Positions 34,280 to 44,356 of a DNA stretch of 64,000 nt are shown in pieces. Both the position numbers and the translations under genes were made by a program. How positions within the stretch are numbered: position 1 is the stretch's first letter; every line of letters begins with the position of its first letter. The stretch is from Nitrospira sp. (GTDB lineage: Bacteria > Nitrospirota > Nitrospiria > Nitrospirales > Nitrospiraceae), in assembly GCA_030123625.1 (NCBI GenBank), contig CP126121.1:1156179-1220178 (forward strand). Reading direction: 5' to 3'. The notes under the pieces are model-generated. The model searched no databases and was not told the origin of the DNA. It worked only from the letters and a program-made list of their open reading frames with translations.

Positions 34280-35197
34280 ATGAAAACCGTCGCGCATCGA
34301 AGGCGAACGATTCTCGTGGCGACCGACTTTTCGAAGCCGGCTACGCTCGTGATTCCGTATGCTCTTAAACTTGCGCTGGTGTTGAATCTCCGTCTCGTCA
34401 TCCTGCATGTCGTGAAGGCCCCTCCCGGCTTCGAGCAGTGGTCTCCGGGCGCGCGCCGTTCTCTTCACTCCTTGAAGACCAAGGCTCTTCTTGAGCTGGG
34501 CCGAATCGTTCGTCTGGCGAACGAGAACGGCCTCATGGCCGATCACAGACTTCTGGTGGGCATTCCTGAGGATTCTATTCTGGAGGTTGCACACCATCCT
34601 GATGTCGCCCTTGTCGCCATGGGAACTCATGGCAAGACCGGCTGGAATAGGCTCCGGTTAGGCAGCGTTGCGGAGAGCACGTTGCGCCAGGCGCCTTGCC
34701 CCGTCCTGACGGTCCGTGCGTCCACTGCTGCGCATATCCCCGTCAATCCGTATCGGCTGAACGTATCTCGTCTTCTGGTGGCAACGGATTTTTCCGCTTC
34801 TTCCAAGGCTGCGCTTCGGGCCGCCGTCGTACTGGCAAAACGGCTGAACGCGCGGGTGGTACTGATCCATGCCGCCGAGCCTTCCAACTCCTTCCAGTCT
34901 GCGCCTCTTCGCGTCGATGAGCGTTCCCGGAGGCGCTATGCCGGACGGTTGCAGAAAATGATATCGGCGTCCCGAGCGGATGAGATCATCACCGACAAGG
35001 TCGTGATTACAGGAAATCCGGTTGAAGTCATTCTTGATCAGACAAAACACCGGAAAACGGACCTTCTCATCGTTGGAACCCATGGTCGTCGCGGCATGAA
35101 GCGACTCATGCTGGGAAGTGTCGCGGAAGCCGTGGTCCGAAGAGCCGCGTGCCCGGTCTTTATTGTGAAGGCTCGAGCGAGAAACCGTTTGAAGTGA
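34280..35197 (+). CDS. Universal stress protein, two UspA domains
   Basis: About 305 residues. Domain 1: RRTILVATDFSKPATLVIPY to VAMGTHGKTGWNRLRLGSVA. Domain 2: SRLLVATDFSASSKAALRAA to LIVGTHGRRGMKRLMLGSVA. Both ATP-loop patterns are intact. The start is ambiguous: the ATG at 34280 has AGGAG only one base away, and in-frame upstream ATGs at 34250 and 34190 lack better sites. It follows mrpG on the same strand, so the mrp operon is bracketed by two double-domain stress proteins. Confidence 0.88.
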   Translation: MKTVAHRRRTILVATDFSKPATLVIPYALKLALVLNLRLVILHVVKAPPGFEQWSPGARRSLHSLKTKALLELGRIVRLANENGLMADHRLLVGIPEDSILEVAHHPDVALVAMGTHGKTGWNRLRLGSVAESTLRQAPCPVLTVRASTAAHIPVNPYRLNVSRLLVATDFSASSKAALRAAVVLAKRLNARVVLIHAAEPSNSFQSAPLRVDERSRRRYAGRLQKMISASRADEIITDKVVITGNPVEVILDQTKHRKTDLLIVGTHGRRGMKRLMLGSVAEAVVRRAACPVFIVKARARNRLK

Positions 35198-35438
35198 CCA
35201 CCGGCACGAGGCGCTCCCTTCCCCGCAGCAGTACCGGTTAATACGGCTCGCTTTTGGGCGACGGCACCCGATGTCGTCACCGAATCGACTCCCCATACGG
35301 GCCTTCCGGTTCACGCCGCATCCCTCATCGTATCTCAACTACGGAATCCGGGCTTAATTCATAAGATAGCGGTATTGTTTCGCCATTTTTATGGTATGTA
35401 CGGTGCTCCAATAAACCATTCTCCTAAGAGGGTGTTCC

Positions 35439-37136
35439 ATGCAGCCCGACCCCGTATTTTTTAGAGACCTCGCTACAGTATTCCTTGCCGCCGTCGCCGG
35501 CGGCGTACTCGCTCGGCTTGCCCGGCAGCCGTTGATTCTCGGCTACGTGCTGGGCGGTATCGCCATCGGTCCGTTTACTCCGGGACCGACGATCTCGGAA
35601 TCTCACACATTTGATCTGTTTGCCGAAATCGGCGTCATTCTTTTGATGTTTTCGATCGGTCTTGAGTTTTCCGTGAAGGATCTGATGCGCGTCAAATGGG
35701 TCGCCCTCGCAGGCGGACCGTTGGGGATTCTCATGGCCGTCGGATTGGCGGTCGCGACGGGGAGCCTGATCGGGTGGTCTATAACTCAAAGCATCGTGAT
35801 CGGAACGGTCATTTCCATAGCGAGTACCATGGTACTCGCCCGTATGCTCGTCGATCGGGGCGAACTTCGTTCAAAGCACGGGCGAGTGATGATCGGCATC
35901 GCCCTGGTCGAAGACGTGGCAGTCGTCGCCATGACCGTGCTCATGCCGGCCCTCGGAGAGTTCGACTCGGGACGATTGCTCGTGATCGGTGAAGCCTTGG
36001 TAAAGGCGCTGCTGATTCTCGTGCCGGTGGGTTACTTGGGCACTAAAGTCATCCCACCGATCATGACGCACATCGCCAGGACCCAGAATCATGAACTGTT
36101 CTTGCTCGTCACGCTGGCCATCAGCCTTGGGACCGCCGCCGTCACGCAGATGATCGGACTCTCCCTCGCCCTGGGCGCCTTCTTGGCCGGCCTCATTATC
36201 AGCGCATCCGAATATGGGCACGAGACCTTGGCACGGCTGCTCTCGCTCCGTGATGCCTTCGTCGCGCTCTTTTTCGTGACCATCGGCATTCTGATCGACC
36301 CGCGCGTGATCATCGATAACCTTTCTCTCCTTGCCACAATGGTCGGCTTGATCGTGGCCGGGATGTTCACGATTTGGACGACCGTCGTGCGGCTCTTCGG
36401 CTACTCTTGGACCACGGCATTTCTCGTGGGGATCGGTCTCACTCAAATAGGTGAATTTTCATTTGTCCTTGTGCAGGTGGCAAAAGCGGCAGGCCACATC
36501 GGCAGCGAAGTCTACAATGCGACGCTTGCCGCCTCTGTCATCACCATTCTCATGAATGCGGCGCTCGTCAGGTATGTGCCAGGCTGGTTCGTCCGGCGGC
36601 GTCTCGACCATGATAAGCATGACACGGCGCACTGGCATCCGGAAGTCGAACCGCTCCGGCAGCATGTCGTCCTGTGCGGCTTCGGCCGGGTCGGCAGCTC
36701 TCTCGGGAAAGCGTTGGAGGTCTTCAATCTTCCGTATGTCGTCATCGATCGAGATCCGGACATCATTCGTCGGCTACAGAGCCGGGGCACTGCCTGTCTC
36801 TATGGCGATGCCTCGCATCGCGAATTGCTCATGAAGGCCGGAGCGGCCGATGCGTCTCTCATCATCGTGGCCTTGCCTGAAATTGAGCCGGCTGTGCTGA
36901 CGGTGCGTCGTATCCGAGACCTCAATCAAAAAGTTCCGATCTTAGCCCGTGCACACGGACTGGCGGAAGCTGAACGACTCGGCGTGGTTGGGGCGAGCGA
37001 GGTTATCCAACCGGAAGTCGAGGCGTCGGCGACGTTGGTCCGGCATGCCTTGACCTGGTTCGGGGTACCGAAAGACGGCATCCTAGACTATGTGGAACAG
37101 TACCGGCTCTCGATGGAAAGGAAGCGGACCAATTAA
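35439..37136 (+). CDS. Kef-type K+/H+ antiporter with TrkA-N domain
   Basis: 565 residues. Residues 1-385 form a CPA2 exchanger with about 12 helices (LVEDVAVVAMTVLMPALGEF with the acidic pair typical of this group). From about 409 a TrkA-N Rossmann domain binds a nucleotide (HVVLCGFGRVGSSLGKALEV, then VVIDRDPDI). No C-terminal TrkA-C domain is seen, so it is KefB/YbaL-like but short at the end. AAGAGGG precedes the ATG by about 8 bases. Likely a monovalent-cation/proton antiporter gated by nucleotide or redox state. Confidence 0.9.
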   Translation: MQPDPVFFRDLATVFLAAVAGGVLARLARQPLILGYVLGGIAIGPFTPGPTISESHTFDLFAEIGVILLMFSIGLEFSVKDLMRVKWVALAGGPLGILMAVGLAVATGSLIGWSITQSIVIGTVISIASTMVLARMLVDRGELRSKHGRVMIGIALVEDVAVVAMTVLMPALGEFDSGRLLVIGEALVKALLILVPVGYLGTKVIPPIMTHIARTQNHELFLLVTLAISLGTAAVTQMIGLSLALGAFLAGLIISASEYGHETLARLLSLRDAFVALFFVTIGILIDPRVIIDNLSLLATMVGLIVAGMFTIWTTVVRLFGYSWTTAFLVGIGLTQIGEFSFVLVQVAKAAGHIGSEVYNATLAASVITILMNAALVRYVPGWFVRRRLDHDKHDTAHWHPEVEPLRQHVVLCGFGRVGSSLGKALEVFNLPYVVIDRDPDIIRRLQSRGTACLYGDASHRELLMKAGAADASLIIVALPEIEPAVLTVRRIRDLNQKVPILARAHGLAEAERLGVVGASEVIQPEVEASATLVRHALTWFGVPKDGILDYVEQYRLSMERKRTN

Positions 37137-37174
37137 ATGAGCACAACGCTCAAGAATAGGATGAGAGTGGCGGA

Positions 37175-37312
37175 TCAGCGTCCTTTGCATCCACCGTGAC
37201 CACAGTCACATCTGGCATTGCCGGGATTGCCCGACGCACACTTGGCACTGCAATATGCCCATTTTTCTTGAACAGGGCAGCTGCAAGCAGGATGTGCACA
37301 TTTATTGGCCAT
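37175..37312 (-). CDS. Bacterial metallothionein
   Basis: A 45-residue Cys-rich protein: MANKCAHPACSC, a middle part with YCSAKCASGN, and the end RCDCGHGGCKGR. Eight Cys and two His (residues 7 and 39) are spaced as in SmtA/BmtA-type metallothioneins (C-x4-C-x-C, CSxxC, C-x-C-x4-C). GAGAGGAGAAGCAGCC precedes the ATG at 37312. The gene starts 51 bases after the ftsH stop on the same strand, so it may be read with ftsH. It should bind zinc, copper or cadmium in the cytoplasm. Too short for many gene callers. Confidence 0.85.
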   Translation of the reverse strand: MANKCAHPACSCPVQEKWAYCSAKCASGNPGNARCDCGHGGCKGR

Positions 37313-37363
37313 GGCTGCTTCTCCTCTCATCGAAGAACGATAGACCCAGGCCCCGTTGCGTTT

Positions 37364-39481
37364 TTATTGTGGCGATGGAGACGAAAATGCTCGAGCCGAG
37401 TCTGCGCTCGTCGCAAGCGAGGGCGAAGCGGACAATATCCCGCTGTCCAACGGCCGAGCCGGCGGGAGTCCGGTGACGTCGAGGATCTCCAGCTCGTTGA
37501 GCGTCTCGCGAGAAAGCAAGGCATCGGCCAGTGCGTCAAGTTGTTTCCGGTGCGCCGTGAGCAGTTCCTTGGCCTGCTCGTGACTCTCATGAATAATCTT
37601 CAGCACTTCGGCGTCGATGGCCTTTGCCGTTTCCTCACTGAAGGGCTTGGCGCCCATGTATCCCGGTGAGCTATTTAAATATGGATTATCCCTAGGCGCC
37701 AGCTGCACCAAACCGAGTCGGTCGCTCATGCCCCATCGAGTGACCATCCGGCGTGCCAGGTCGGTCGCCTGCTCGATGTCGTTCTCGGCTCCTGTTGTTT
37801 TGGTGCCATAAACGATTTCCTCGGCCGCCCGTCCTCCCAACATGCCGATGATTCGGGCGCGAAGATAGGGTTCCGGATAGTTGTAGCGATCGCTCTCGGG
37901 CCGCTGATAGGTCACGCCGAGGGCTTGTCCCCGCGGGACGATCGTGACCCGGTTCACCGGATCAGCGCCGGGCACGACGAGACCGAGGATGGCGTGGCCG
38001 CCCTCATGATAGGCGATTCGTTCGCGATCGGCCTGGCTCATGAGGATGGGGCGCTCAGGGCCGAGCACGATTTTCTCCAGCGCATCGAGAAAGTCCTTGT
38101 GACGGACCTCATTTTGCCCGCGCCGGGCTGCCAGCAGTGCCGCCTCATTGACGAGGTTTCTGATGTCGGCTCCTGAGAAACCGGGCGTCACTGCCGCGAG
38201 ATCGGCGAGGATTGCGTCGTTGGCAAGCGGCACGTTCCTGGTGTGGACTTTCAGAATGGCCTCGCGTCCCGCTTTATCCGGCAAATTGACCACAATGCGG
38301 CGGTCAAAGCGGCCGGGGCGCAGCAGCGCCTTGTCCAGCACGTCCGGCTGGTTCGTCGCCGCCAAGACGATGATGCCTTCACGGCTCGAGAATCCGTCCA
38401 TTTCGGTCAGGATTTGATTCAACGTCTGCTCTTGCTCGCTCGAGCCGCCGATCGCCATGTGTCCCCGAGCCCGGCCAATGGCGTCGAGCTCGTCGATAAA
38501 AATAATCGCCGGCGCATGTTCGCGCGCCTCTTTGAAGAGGTCCCGCACCCGGGCCGCCCCCACGCCGACGATCATTTCGACGAACTCCGCCGCGCTCATG
38601 GAGAAAAACGGGACCCCGGCCTCGCCGGCGACCGCTTTGGCAAGCAGCGTCTTCCCCGTGCCTGGAGCGCCGACCAGGAGCACGCCTTTCGGAGCGGTGC
38701 CGCCGAGCCGCGTGTACTTTTTGGTGTCTTTAAGAAAGTCCACGATTTCGACCAGTTCATTCTCGGCCTCGTCGATGCCCGCCACGTCATCGAACCTGAC
38801 CTTCGTCTCCTTTTCCTGATCGTAGCGGCGGGCCTTGCTCTTTCCGATGCCCATCAGTCCCCCGCCCATCAAGCCGCCGCCCTGCTGCGCCGCTCGCCGA
38901 AAGAGCCAAATATAAAAACCGATGAAGAGGAGGCCTGGGCCGAAACTGAAAAGCAGTGTGAGCAAAGGACTGGCTTGCTCTTGGATCGGCTTGGCGCTGA
39001 TTTCCACACCGTTCTTGATCAAGAACGCTTCTAGGCCTTGGTCCACGAAGGCGGGCAGGATGGTCGTGAAGTGTGTAGCCATGGCCGGGGAGGCCTTTGG
39101 AGTAGGCCGATTCCGATCTCCCCCTGTCTGCCCTGAATCCGAAGGCGCCGCGCTCTTGTCGTCCGCCGGTGGGTAGGCCACCGGGGTAATGAAGCGGCCT
39201 GTAATAGTCTCTCCCTCACTGTAAATTGCGCCGACGTTGCCGCTTCCGACCTGGTTCTTGAAAAATGTGTAGGGCACTGTGGTGGGCTCCTGAGGATTCG
39301 GCAGAAGAAGCCTGACGATGAAGTAATTGACGAGCAAAAGGCCCAAGAACCAAATCCAGGTGCGCCTCGGCGGCATCGCGGCCTGATCAGTTTTTTTGGC
39401 TCTAGGGTCGCCCGCTTGCTCCTTGAGGCGCCCATTCTGTTCAGAATTCCGTCGGTGAGCTGTCTTTGGTCCTGGTATCAT
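37364..39481 (-). CDS. ftsH: ATP-dependent zinc metalloprotease FtsH
   Basis: About 705 residues. One membrane helix near residue 40-58 and a second near 180 flank a periplasmic domain; AAA+ follows with Walker A GAPGTGKT, Walker [15 protein letters not shown] and SRH around RPGRFDRRI, then the protease motif HEGGH. The ATG at 39481 has GGAGGAGGCGAC directly upstream; frame extends to 39667 but lacks a site. The periplasmic domain has an extra Ser/Asp-rich, Pro-rich insert around residues 100-130. It degrades misfolded membrane proteins and some regulators. Confidence 0.95.
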   Translation of the reverse strand: MIPGPKTAHRRNSEQNGRLKEQAGDPRAKKTDQAAMPPRRTWIWFLGLLLVNYFIVRLLLPNPQEPTTVPYTFFKNQVGSGNVGAIYSEGETITGRFITPVAYPPADDKSAAPSDSGQTGGDRNRPTPKASPAMATHFTTILPAFVDQGLEAFLIKNGVEISAKPIQEQASPLLTLLFSFGPGLLFIGFYIWLFRRAAQQGGGLMGGGLMGIGKSKARRYDQEKETKVRFDDVAGIDEAENELVEIVDFLKDTKKYTRLGGTAPKGVLLVGAPGTGKTLLAKAVAGEAGVPFFSMSAAEFVEMIVGVGAARVRDLFKEAREHAPAIIFIDELDAIGRARGHMAIGGSSEQEQTLNQILTEMDGFSSREGIIVLAATNQPDVLDKALLRPGRFDRRIVVNLPDKAGREAILKVHTRNVPLANDAILADLAAVTPGFSGADIRNLVNEAALLAARRGQNEVRHKDFLDALEKIVLGPERPILMSQADRERIAYHEGGHAILGLVVPGADPVNRVTIVPRGQALGVTYQRPESDRYNYPEPYLRARIIGMLGGRAAEEIVYGTKTTGAENDIEQATDLARRMVTRWGMSDRLGLVQLAPRDNPYLNSSPGYMGAKPFSEETAKAIDAEVLKIIHESHEQAKELLTAHRKQLDALADALLSRETLNELEILDVTGLPPARPLDSGILSASPSLATSADSARAFSSPSPQ

Positions 39482-39757
39482 GTCGCCTCCTCCAAGGAGC
39501 GGTTCAGCAAGTACAGTAGCACCTCGATTTTGACGTAAACAAGAGTGAGGAAGAGGGAGATCGTGACGTGAGATCTTCCCGGTACAGGAGCGCCCACAGA
39601 GCGATAAGGACCGGTGTGACGCCGATCGCACGACCGACTTCGAATCTGCCAAGAGATCCAAGATCACACTGGTACCAGACTTCCCCTGTTTCCGAAGCTG
39701 GCGAAGTGCCTAGTGACCCAAAACGTGACAAGCTCCTGTGTCGAATCCCTTATCGGC

Positions 39758-40627
39758 TTAGGGCGATGAGGTTTTCTGCCCAAGATATCTATACATGCCT
39801 TCCACGTTTTCCGGGAACCATTCGGCGTACCGCTGCCACGACTCGTATTGGGGAAGCCGTACTCGTTGTTTTGCCTCCTCCAGACCGGCGCCCTTCTTCA
39901 CCTGTTCCTCCACGGCCGCCCTGAGGTCCTCAAGGTAGCCGCGAAATTGTCGCACGTGCTCCTTTTTGCCGACCTTGTCATGGCCGGGGATGAGGGTCTC
40001 GAAATCCAATTGCTCGACCTGTTTGAGGGACTCAATCCAATCATCCGGATAATCGCTGCGCATCGTTCGGTAGGCCACCGTCTCGACCGGGATGAAATCG
40101 ACGGCAAAGAGAAGTTTGTTCTGCGGGAGCAGGACGATGAGGCTGTTATCCGAATGGTTCTTGCCGGTATAGATCAGTTCGACATGCTTGCCGCCGAGGT
40201 CGATCGACATCCGGTCGGTGAAGGTGAGGTCAGGAACGGGAGTGGTTGGATCCGCCGCTTGAAGAATTTTTTCCCGCGCCGCCGCATGGCTGATGAAGCG
40301 TGCCTGGTCGGCGAAGACGCTGCCGCCGGTGATATGGTCGTCGTGGTGGTGGCTGTAGATCACATAACGGACCGGTTGATCGGTCAGGGTTTTGATCTTG
40401 GCCTTGAGCCAGGTCGCCGCGTCGGAACTGATCGGATCGGTCACGATTACGCCCTTCGGCGTCGTGATGAAAATAGATTGATGGAACTGATGCCGGAACA
40501 GGTAGACGTCTTCGGTCAGTTTGGTGATTTCATCATCCGGTCGGGATTGTTGAGCAGACACTCTCTGGCCATGAATCAACAGACATCCGACTATCAACAC
40601 AAAGAAGCACCATCTCGAGATCGACAT
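39758..40627 (-). CDS. Exported metallo-beta-lactamase-fold hydrolase
   Basis: 289 residues with a signal peptide (ISRWCFFVLIVGCLLIHGQ then RVSA). The zinc motif is complete: SHHHDDH, then NHSDNSL, AVDFIP and PGHDKVG. The group resembles periplasmic MBL proteins of the quinoprotein-relay or class B3-like type, but no PQQ gene is adjacent. The C-terminal helices (about residues 230-289) extend beyond a minimal MBL fold. Substrate unknown. Confidence 0.85.
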   Translation of the reverse strand: MSISRWCFFVLIVGCLLIHGQRVSAQQSRPDDEITKLTEDVYLFRHQFHQSIFITTPKGVIVTDPISSDAATWLKAKIKTLTDQPVRYVIYSHHHDDHITGGSVFADQARFISHAAAREKILQAADPTTPVPDLTFTDRMSIDLGGKHVELIYTGKNHSDNSLIVLLPQNKLLFAVDFIPVETVAYRTMRSDYPDDWIESLKQVEQLDFETLIPGHDKVGKKEHVRQFRGYLEDLRAAVEEQVKKGAGLEEAKQRVRLPQYESWQRYAEWFPENVEGMYRYLGQKTSSP

Positions 40628-40786
40628 GCCATCCTTCCCTTCAGGTGATCAGACCGTAAGAGCGCGCGGAATCTTTAGTCCGACCACTACGCGAAACGCA
40701 CCGGATGAATATACCTGATCTAAAAGGCCCGTGATGATCAGTCGGCACGCGCATCGACATGCGCGCGCCGACTTCCGTATCGCCCG

Positions 40787-41722
40787 TCACTCCGCCTTTC
40801 GGAGATCGATGACGGTTCCCTTCTCGTCCAATTCAACGGTGATCATCGAGCCTTCCTCGATCGGTTTGGTCTTCACTTCCATCCGATCCAGCGGAAATAC
40901 CTTCTCGCCCTCCGGTGTCCAGAGCTTGATTTCCTGCTTGGTCAATCCTGCATAAATCAGTTTGCCGGTAATCAGCCGGTGCTTTCCCGGTTTATTCTTA
41001 TGTTTCCCATGGTGGTCGATCACCAGGTTTTCTTCGTTGAGCCACAACGTCACCTTGTCACCGACGGCCGCATCGGGCGGAGCCTGCTTCATAGGAATGG
41101 TGTATTGGCCCACCGGCGTCTTCACATACGCCAAACCGGACTGAATTTTCGTCACGACCCCGTCCAACGTGAGATGGTAGCCCGAGAGAGTGTGGGGATG
41201 CTCGTCCAGTTCGATCTCCACCGTCATGCGATGGATGTCGATGACTTTACCGTCTTCGTTCAGTTCGATGGTGACCGGGGTGCCTTCCTTGATGCCGGAG
41301 AGTTGGGACCGGCCGATTTGCACGTCAAACTTCTTTTTACCCTCGGGTGTCCAGAGCTTGATCTCCTTCTTGTCCTTTGACGCATAGGCCAACTTGCCGG
41401 AGACGAAGCGATGGGAATGGGACGGGTCTCCTACACGATGAACATCGACCACGATGTTGTTCTCGTTGACCTGCATCTCCACTTCCTCGCCGACTTCGAG
41501 GTTTTTCGGCGCGGTGGCGGAGGAAATTCTGATCTGACCCCACGCCGTCTTCACGGTGATGAGGTCCGATTGAATGGCCGATACTGTGCCGGTGACCTTC
41601 ATGTGGGTCCCCTTGCTGTGCGTTCCTCCTTGGTCGGCCGAGGCATAGGGCGCCGGCATCGACAAGCTCAGGACCATCAAACCGAAAATGATCATCTTGC
41701 GCATGTGCGTTCTTTTTCTCAT
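40787..41722 (-). CDS. Exported protein with two tandem homologous repeats
   Basis: About 311 residues after a signal peptide (MIIFGLMVLSLSMPAPYASA). Two halves are clearly homologous: KVTGTVSAIQSDLITVKTAW aligns with LDGVVTKIQSGLAYVKTPVG; KEIKLWTPEGKKKFDVQ with QEIKLWTPEGEKVFPLD; EGTPVTIELNEDGKVIDIHR with EGSMITVELDEKGTVIDLRK. Each half seems to hold small beta-barrel-like units, similar in feel to OB-fold or DUF5666-like repeats. The start is between 41722 and 41704; no strong ribosome-binding site decides. Function unknown. Confidence 0.7.
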   Translation of the reverse strand: MRKRTHMRKMIIFGLMVLSLSMPAPYASADQGGTHSKGTHMKVTGTVSAIQSDLITVKTAWGQIRISSATAPKNLEVGEEVEMQVNENNIVVDVHRVGDPSHSHRFVSGKLAYASKDKKEIKLWTPEGKKKFDVQIGRSQLSGIKEGTPVTIELNEDGKVIDIHRMTVEIELDEHPHTLSGYHLTLDGVVTKIQSGLAYVKTPVGQYTIPMKQAPPDAAVGDKVTLWLNEENLVIDHHGKHKNKPGKHRLITGKLIYAGLTKQEIKLWTPEGEKVFPLDRMEVKTKPIEEGSMITVELDEKGTVIDLRKAE

Positions 41723-42015
41723 GTATCCCACGCGTTCCGGTGACCATTGAATTCGACCATTCACAGTACCCTCCTTCGTTGCAGGTTAAAGATGTGGGTT
41801 GAGTCCATCGATACACATAATCACCCCTCCGCTCTCCGAAAGATCCTTGCCGGAGGCAAGCCCGCGGTATTTCGCTTTGGGGAGTAGGAAGTATCTAGAT
41901 GTTTAGGGGGAAACGCAACTCTCTCACCTCATCAATCGGATAACCCGAGGGGCGGATCAGCGCAGCTTCAGAACGTTCTACCCATCCTCCCGCCACATAC
42001 ATGTTTTGGTACCTT

Positions 42016-42786
42016 CTAACGACCATGGCGCACCACACAGGCAGCGCGTTCATCCTTCCAAGCCTGCTCCCAAATGCGAAATCCTCCGGCGAAAGCGTGA
42101 GCATTGTCGCCGAGACGGATGTCTTTCGGCAGACGCTTGAGCCGCTTGGCATTGCCCCCGCCCAGCACGACGTGGTCCGCCAGAAACGCATGCTTCAGCG
42201 CCGTCACGATATCCATGACGTATCGGCGCCATTTCTTCTTGCCGAACCGTTTGAGCCCGCGCAAGCCGACATAGTCCTCGTATGTACGGCCTTTCCGATA
42301 CCGCAAGTGCGCAAGTTCCATCGGCACCAGCACGCCGTCCGTGATCAATGCGGAGCCCAAGCCGGTGCCGAGTCCCAAGAACAACATCCGGCCGCCTTCG
42401 TAACTCCCAAGAGCCTGCATCGCGGCATCGTTGATTATTTTTACCGGACAGCCAAAGGCTTTTTCAAAATCAAACCCTATCCATCCCTTGCCCAAGTTCT
42501 TGGGTTCTGCAGCCGGCCGTCCGTCCCGTACCGCGCCTGGATAGCCCAGTGCGACGGCATCATAGGACCAATCTGCGGCAAGTTTTCGCGCCGCGTCAAC
42601 CATGTCCCGCGCCGTCATGTCCGGACCGGAAGCAATTTTGCGTGGCGTCCGTCTGCCGGTTGCGAGGATTTTCACGTTGGTCCCGCCCACGTCGATGACC
42701 AGCACCTTGTTAAAACTCCCATAAGCCTTCCCGTCGTTCTTTGATCGTGGTGTCGTCCATTGCAGCGTCGATGTATTCTTGATCAT
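42016..42786 (-). CDS. ROK-family sugar kinase, polyphosphate glucokinase-like
   Basis: 256 residues. The nucleotide motif is LVIDVGGTNVKILATG, then a catalytic Asp region IINDAAMQALGSYEGG and a GLGTGLGSALI phosphate loop. The length and layout fit strictly polyphosphate-dependent or ATP/polyP glucokinases of the ROK family rather than ROK repressors, as no HTH is present. GTGGGATGGCGAT precedes the ATG at 42786. It lies downstream of lpd on the same strand and would feed glucose into glucose 6-phosphate. Phosphoryl donor not determinable from sequence. Confidence 0.78.
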   Translation of the reverse strand: MIKNTSTLQWTTPRSKNDGKAYGSFNKVLVIDVGGTNVKILATGRRTPRKIASGPDMTARDMVDAARKLAADWSYDAVALGYPGAVRDGRPAAEPKNLGKGWIGFDFEKAFGCPVKIINDAAMQALGSYEGGRMLFLGLGTGLGSALITDGVLVPMELAHLRYRKGRTYEDYVGLRGLKRFGKKKWRRYVMDIVTALKHAFLADHVVLGGGNAKRLKRLPKDIRLGDNAHAFAGGFRIWEQAWKDERAACVVRHGR

Positions 42787-42858
42787 ATCGCCATCCCACT
42801 TCCGGTCTGCTGCGGAACATGCGATCGAAATTGGTGCTCGGGCCTCTATGGGGCCTGC

Positions 42859-44325
42859 CTAGATGTGAAGCGCTCGACCCTGCACCGCGAGTGCTGCTTC
42901 CCGGAACGCTTCGGCCAGGGTCGGATGCGCATGACAGGTCCGGGCGATATCTTCGCTGCTCGCGCCGAAGGCCATTGCGGTAGTCGCCTCGGCGATGAGG
43001 TCGCCGGCTCGAGGCCCGAGGATGTGGACCCCCAGCACCCGATCGGTCTTCTTGTCGGCGAGCACCTTGATGCGCCCCTCGGTTTGGCCCAGGGCTCGCG
43101 CGCGTCCGTTTGCGAGAAACGGAAAGACGCCCTTTCGGTAATCGATCTCCGCCTCTCTGAGCTCCTCCTCCGTCCTTCCAACCGACGCGATCTCAGGGTG
43201 CGTATACACCACCGTGGGAATCGCCTCATAGTGCACATGGCCATAGCCGCCTGCGAGCATCTCCACACAGGCGATTCCTTCTTCCGATGCCTTGTGGGCG
43301 AGCATCGGGCCTCGAATGACATCCCCGACGGCATAGACACCGGTTGCATTCGTGGCAAAGTGCTCGTCCACGGAGATGCGGCCCTGCTCGTCGGGCGTGA
43401 TGCCGACGGTCTCCAGACCAAGGTTCGCCGTCATCGGGACTCGCCCCACGGCCACCAATACGCGGTTACAGCGGATGGGTTCGGCCCCTTCGCATTCCAC
43501 GATACAGTGATCTCCTTCGACCCGTGCCCCCGTCACGCGTCTGCCGAGGAGAAAGTCGAGGCCCTGCCGCTCGAACATCCGTTTCGCCTCGGCGGCAATC
43601 TCCACGTCCATCCCCGAAAGAATGCGGTCCAGATATTCGACGACCGTGACCTTGGCGCCGAGCCGGCGCCACACGGAGCCGAGCTCGAGGCCGATGTATC
43701 CCGCACCAATGATCACGAGATGGTCCGGCACGTCGGGATAGCTGAGCGCCTCGGTGCTCGTGGCGATGCGGTCGCCGTCGAGCCTGACTCCTGGCAGGTT
43801 TGCCGGCGTACTACCGGTCGCGATCAGAATCCAGCGGCCCCTCAGAGTCAGGCTTTCCTGGCCGGTCTCGACGACGACTGCTCCTTGGCCCGAGATGCGC
43901 CCGTGCCCCATATACCGAACGATCTTGTGCTTTCGGAAGAGGCCGTCAACGCCTTTCGTGAGACGCTCCACAATCTCATTCTTCCGCCCCAGCATGGCCG
44001 CTAGGTCGAGCGTCACGTCCACAAGTCGAATGCCGTGTGCCTCGAAGCCACCGGTCTCATCCGCCCGACCCCGGCTCGCGACTCGACTGAGCTCGCCGAA
44101 GTCCGGGGCGCGCCGTTCCGCGAGCTTGGCGGCGGCGAAGAGCTCGCTCGACTCGAGTAGCGCCTTGCTCGGAATGCATCCCACGCGGAGACAGGTCCCG
44201 CCAAGCGCTGGTTCTCGCTCCACGCAGGCCACGTTCATTCCAAGTTGCGCAGCCCGGATGGCGGCGACGTAGCCGCCGGGACCGGCGCCGATGATGATCA
44301 CATCATGCTCGCGCTGAGCAGCCAT
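42859..44325 (-). CDS. lpd: Dihydrolipoamide dehydrogenase (E3)
   Basis: 488 residues. FAD motif IIGAGPGGYVAAIRAAQLGM; the redox disulfide lies in GGTCLRVGCIPSKALL; NAD motif IIGAGYIGLELGSVWRRLG; C-terminal active-site His-Glu in CHAHPTLAEAFREA. It follows sucB on the minus strand after 61 bases containing the CCTTAACCTT motif. It reoxidises the lipoyl groups of the 2-oxoglutarate dehydrogenase complex, and may serve other lipoyl systems. Confidence 0.95.
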   Translation of the reverse strand: MAAQREHDVIIIGAGPGGYVAAIRAAQLGMNVACVEREPALGGTCLRVGCIPSKALLESSELFAAAKLAERRAPDFGELSRVASRGRADETGGFEAHGIRLVDVTLDLAAMLGRKNEIVERLTKGVDGLFRKHKIVRYMGHGRISGQGAVVVETGQESLTLRGRWILIATGSTPANLPGVRLDGDRIATSTEALSYPDVPDHLVIIGAGYIGLELGSVWRRLGAKVTVVEYLDRILSGMDVEIAAEAKRMFERQGLDFLLGRRVTGARVEGDHCIVECEGAEPIRCNRVLVAVGRVPMTANLGLETVGITPDEQGRISVDEHFATNATGVYAVGDVIRGPMLAHKASEEGIACVEMLAGGYGHVHYEAIPTVVYTHPEIASVGRTEEELREAEIDYRKGVFPFLANGRARALGQTEGRIKVLADKKTDRVLGVHILGPRAGDLIAEATTAMAFGASSEDIARTCHAHPTLAEAFREAALAVQGRALHI

Positions 44326-44356
44326 CTTTCAGCTTCCTTTCACCAGGATTACGCTC

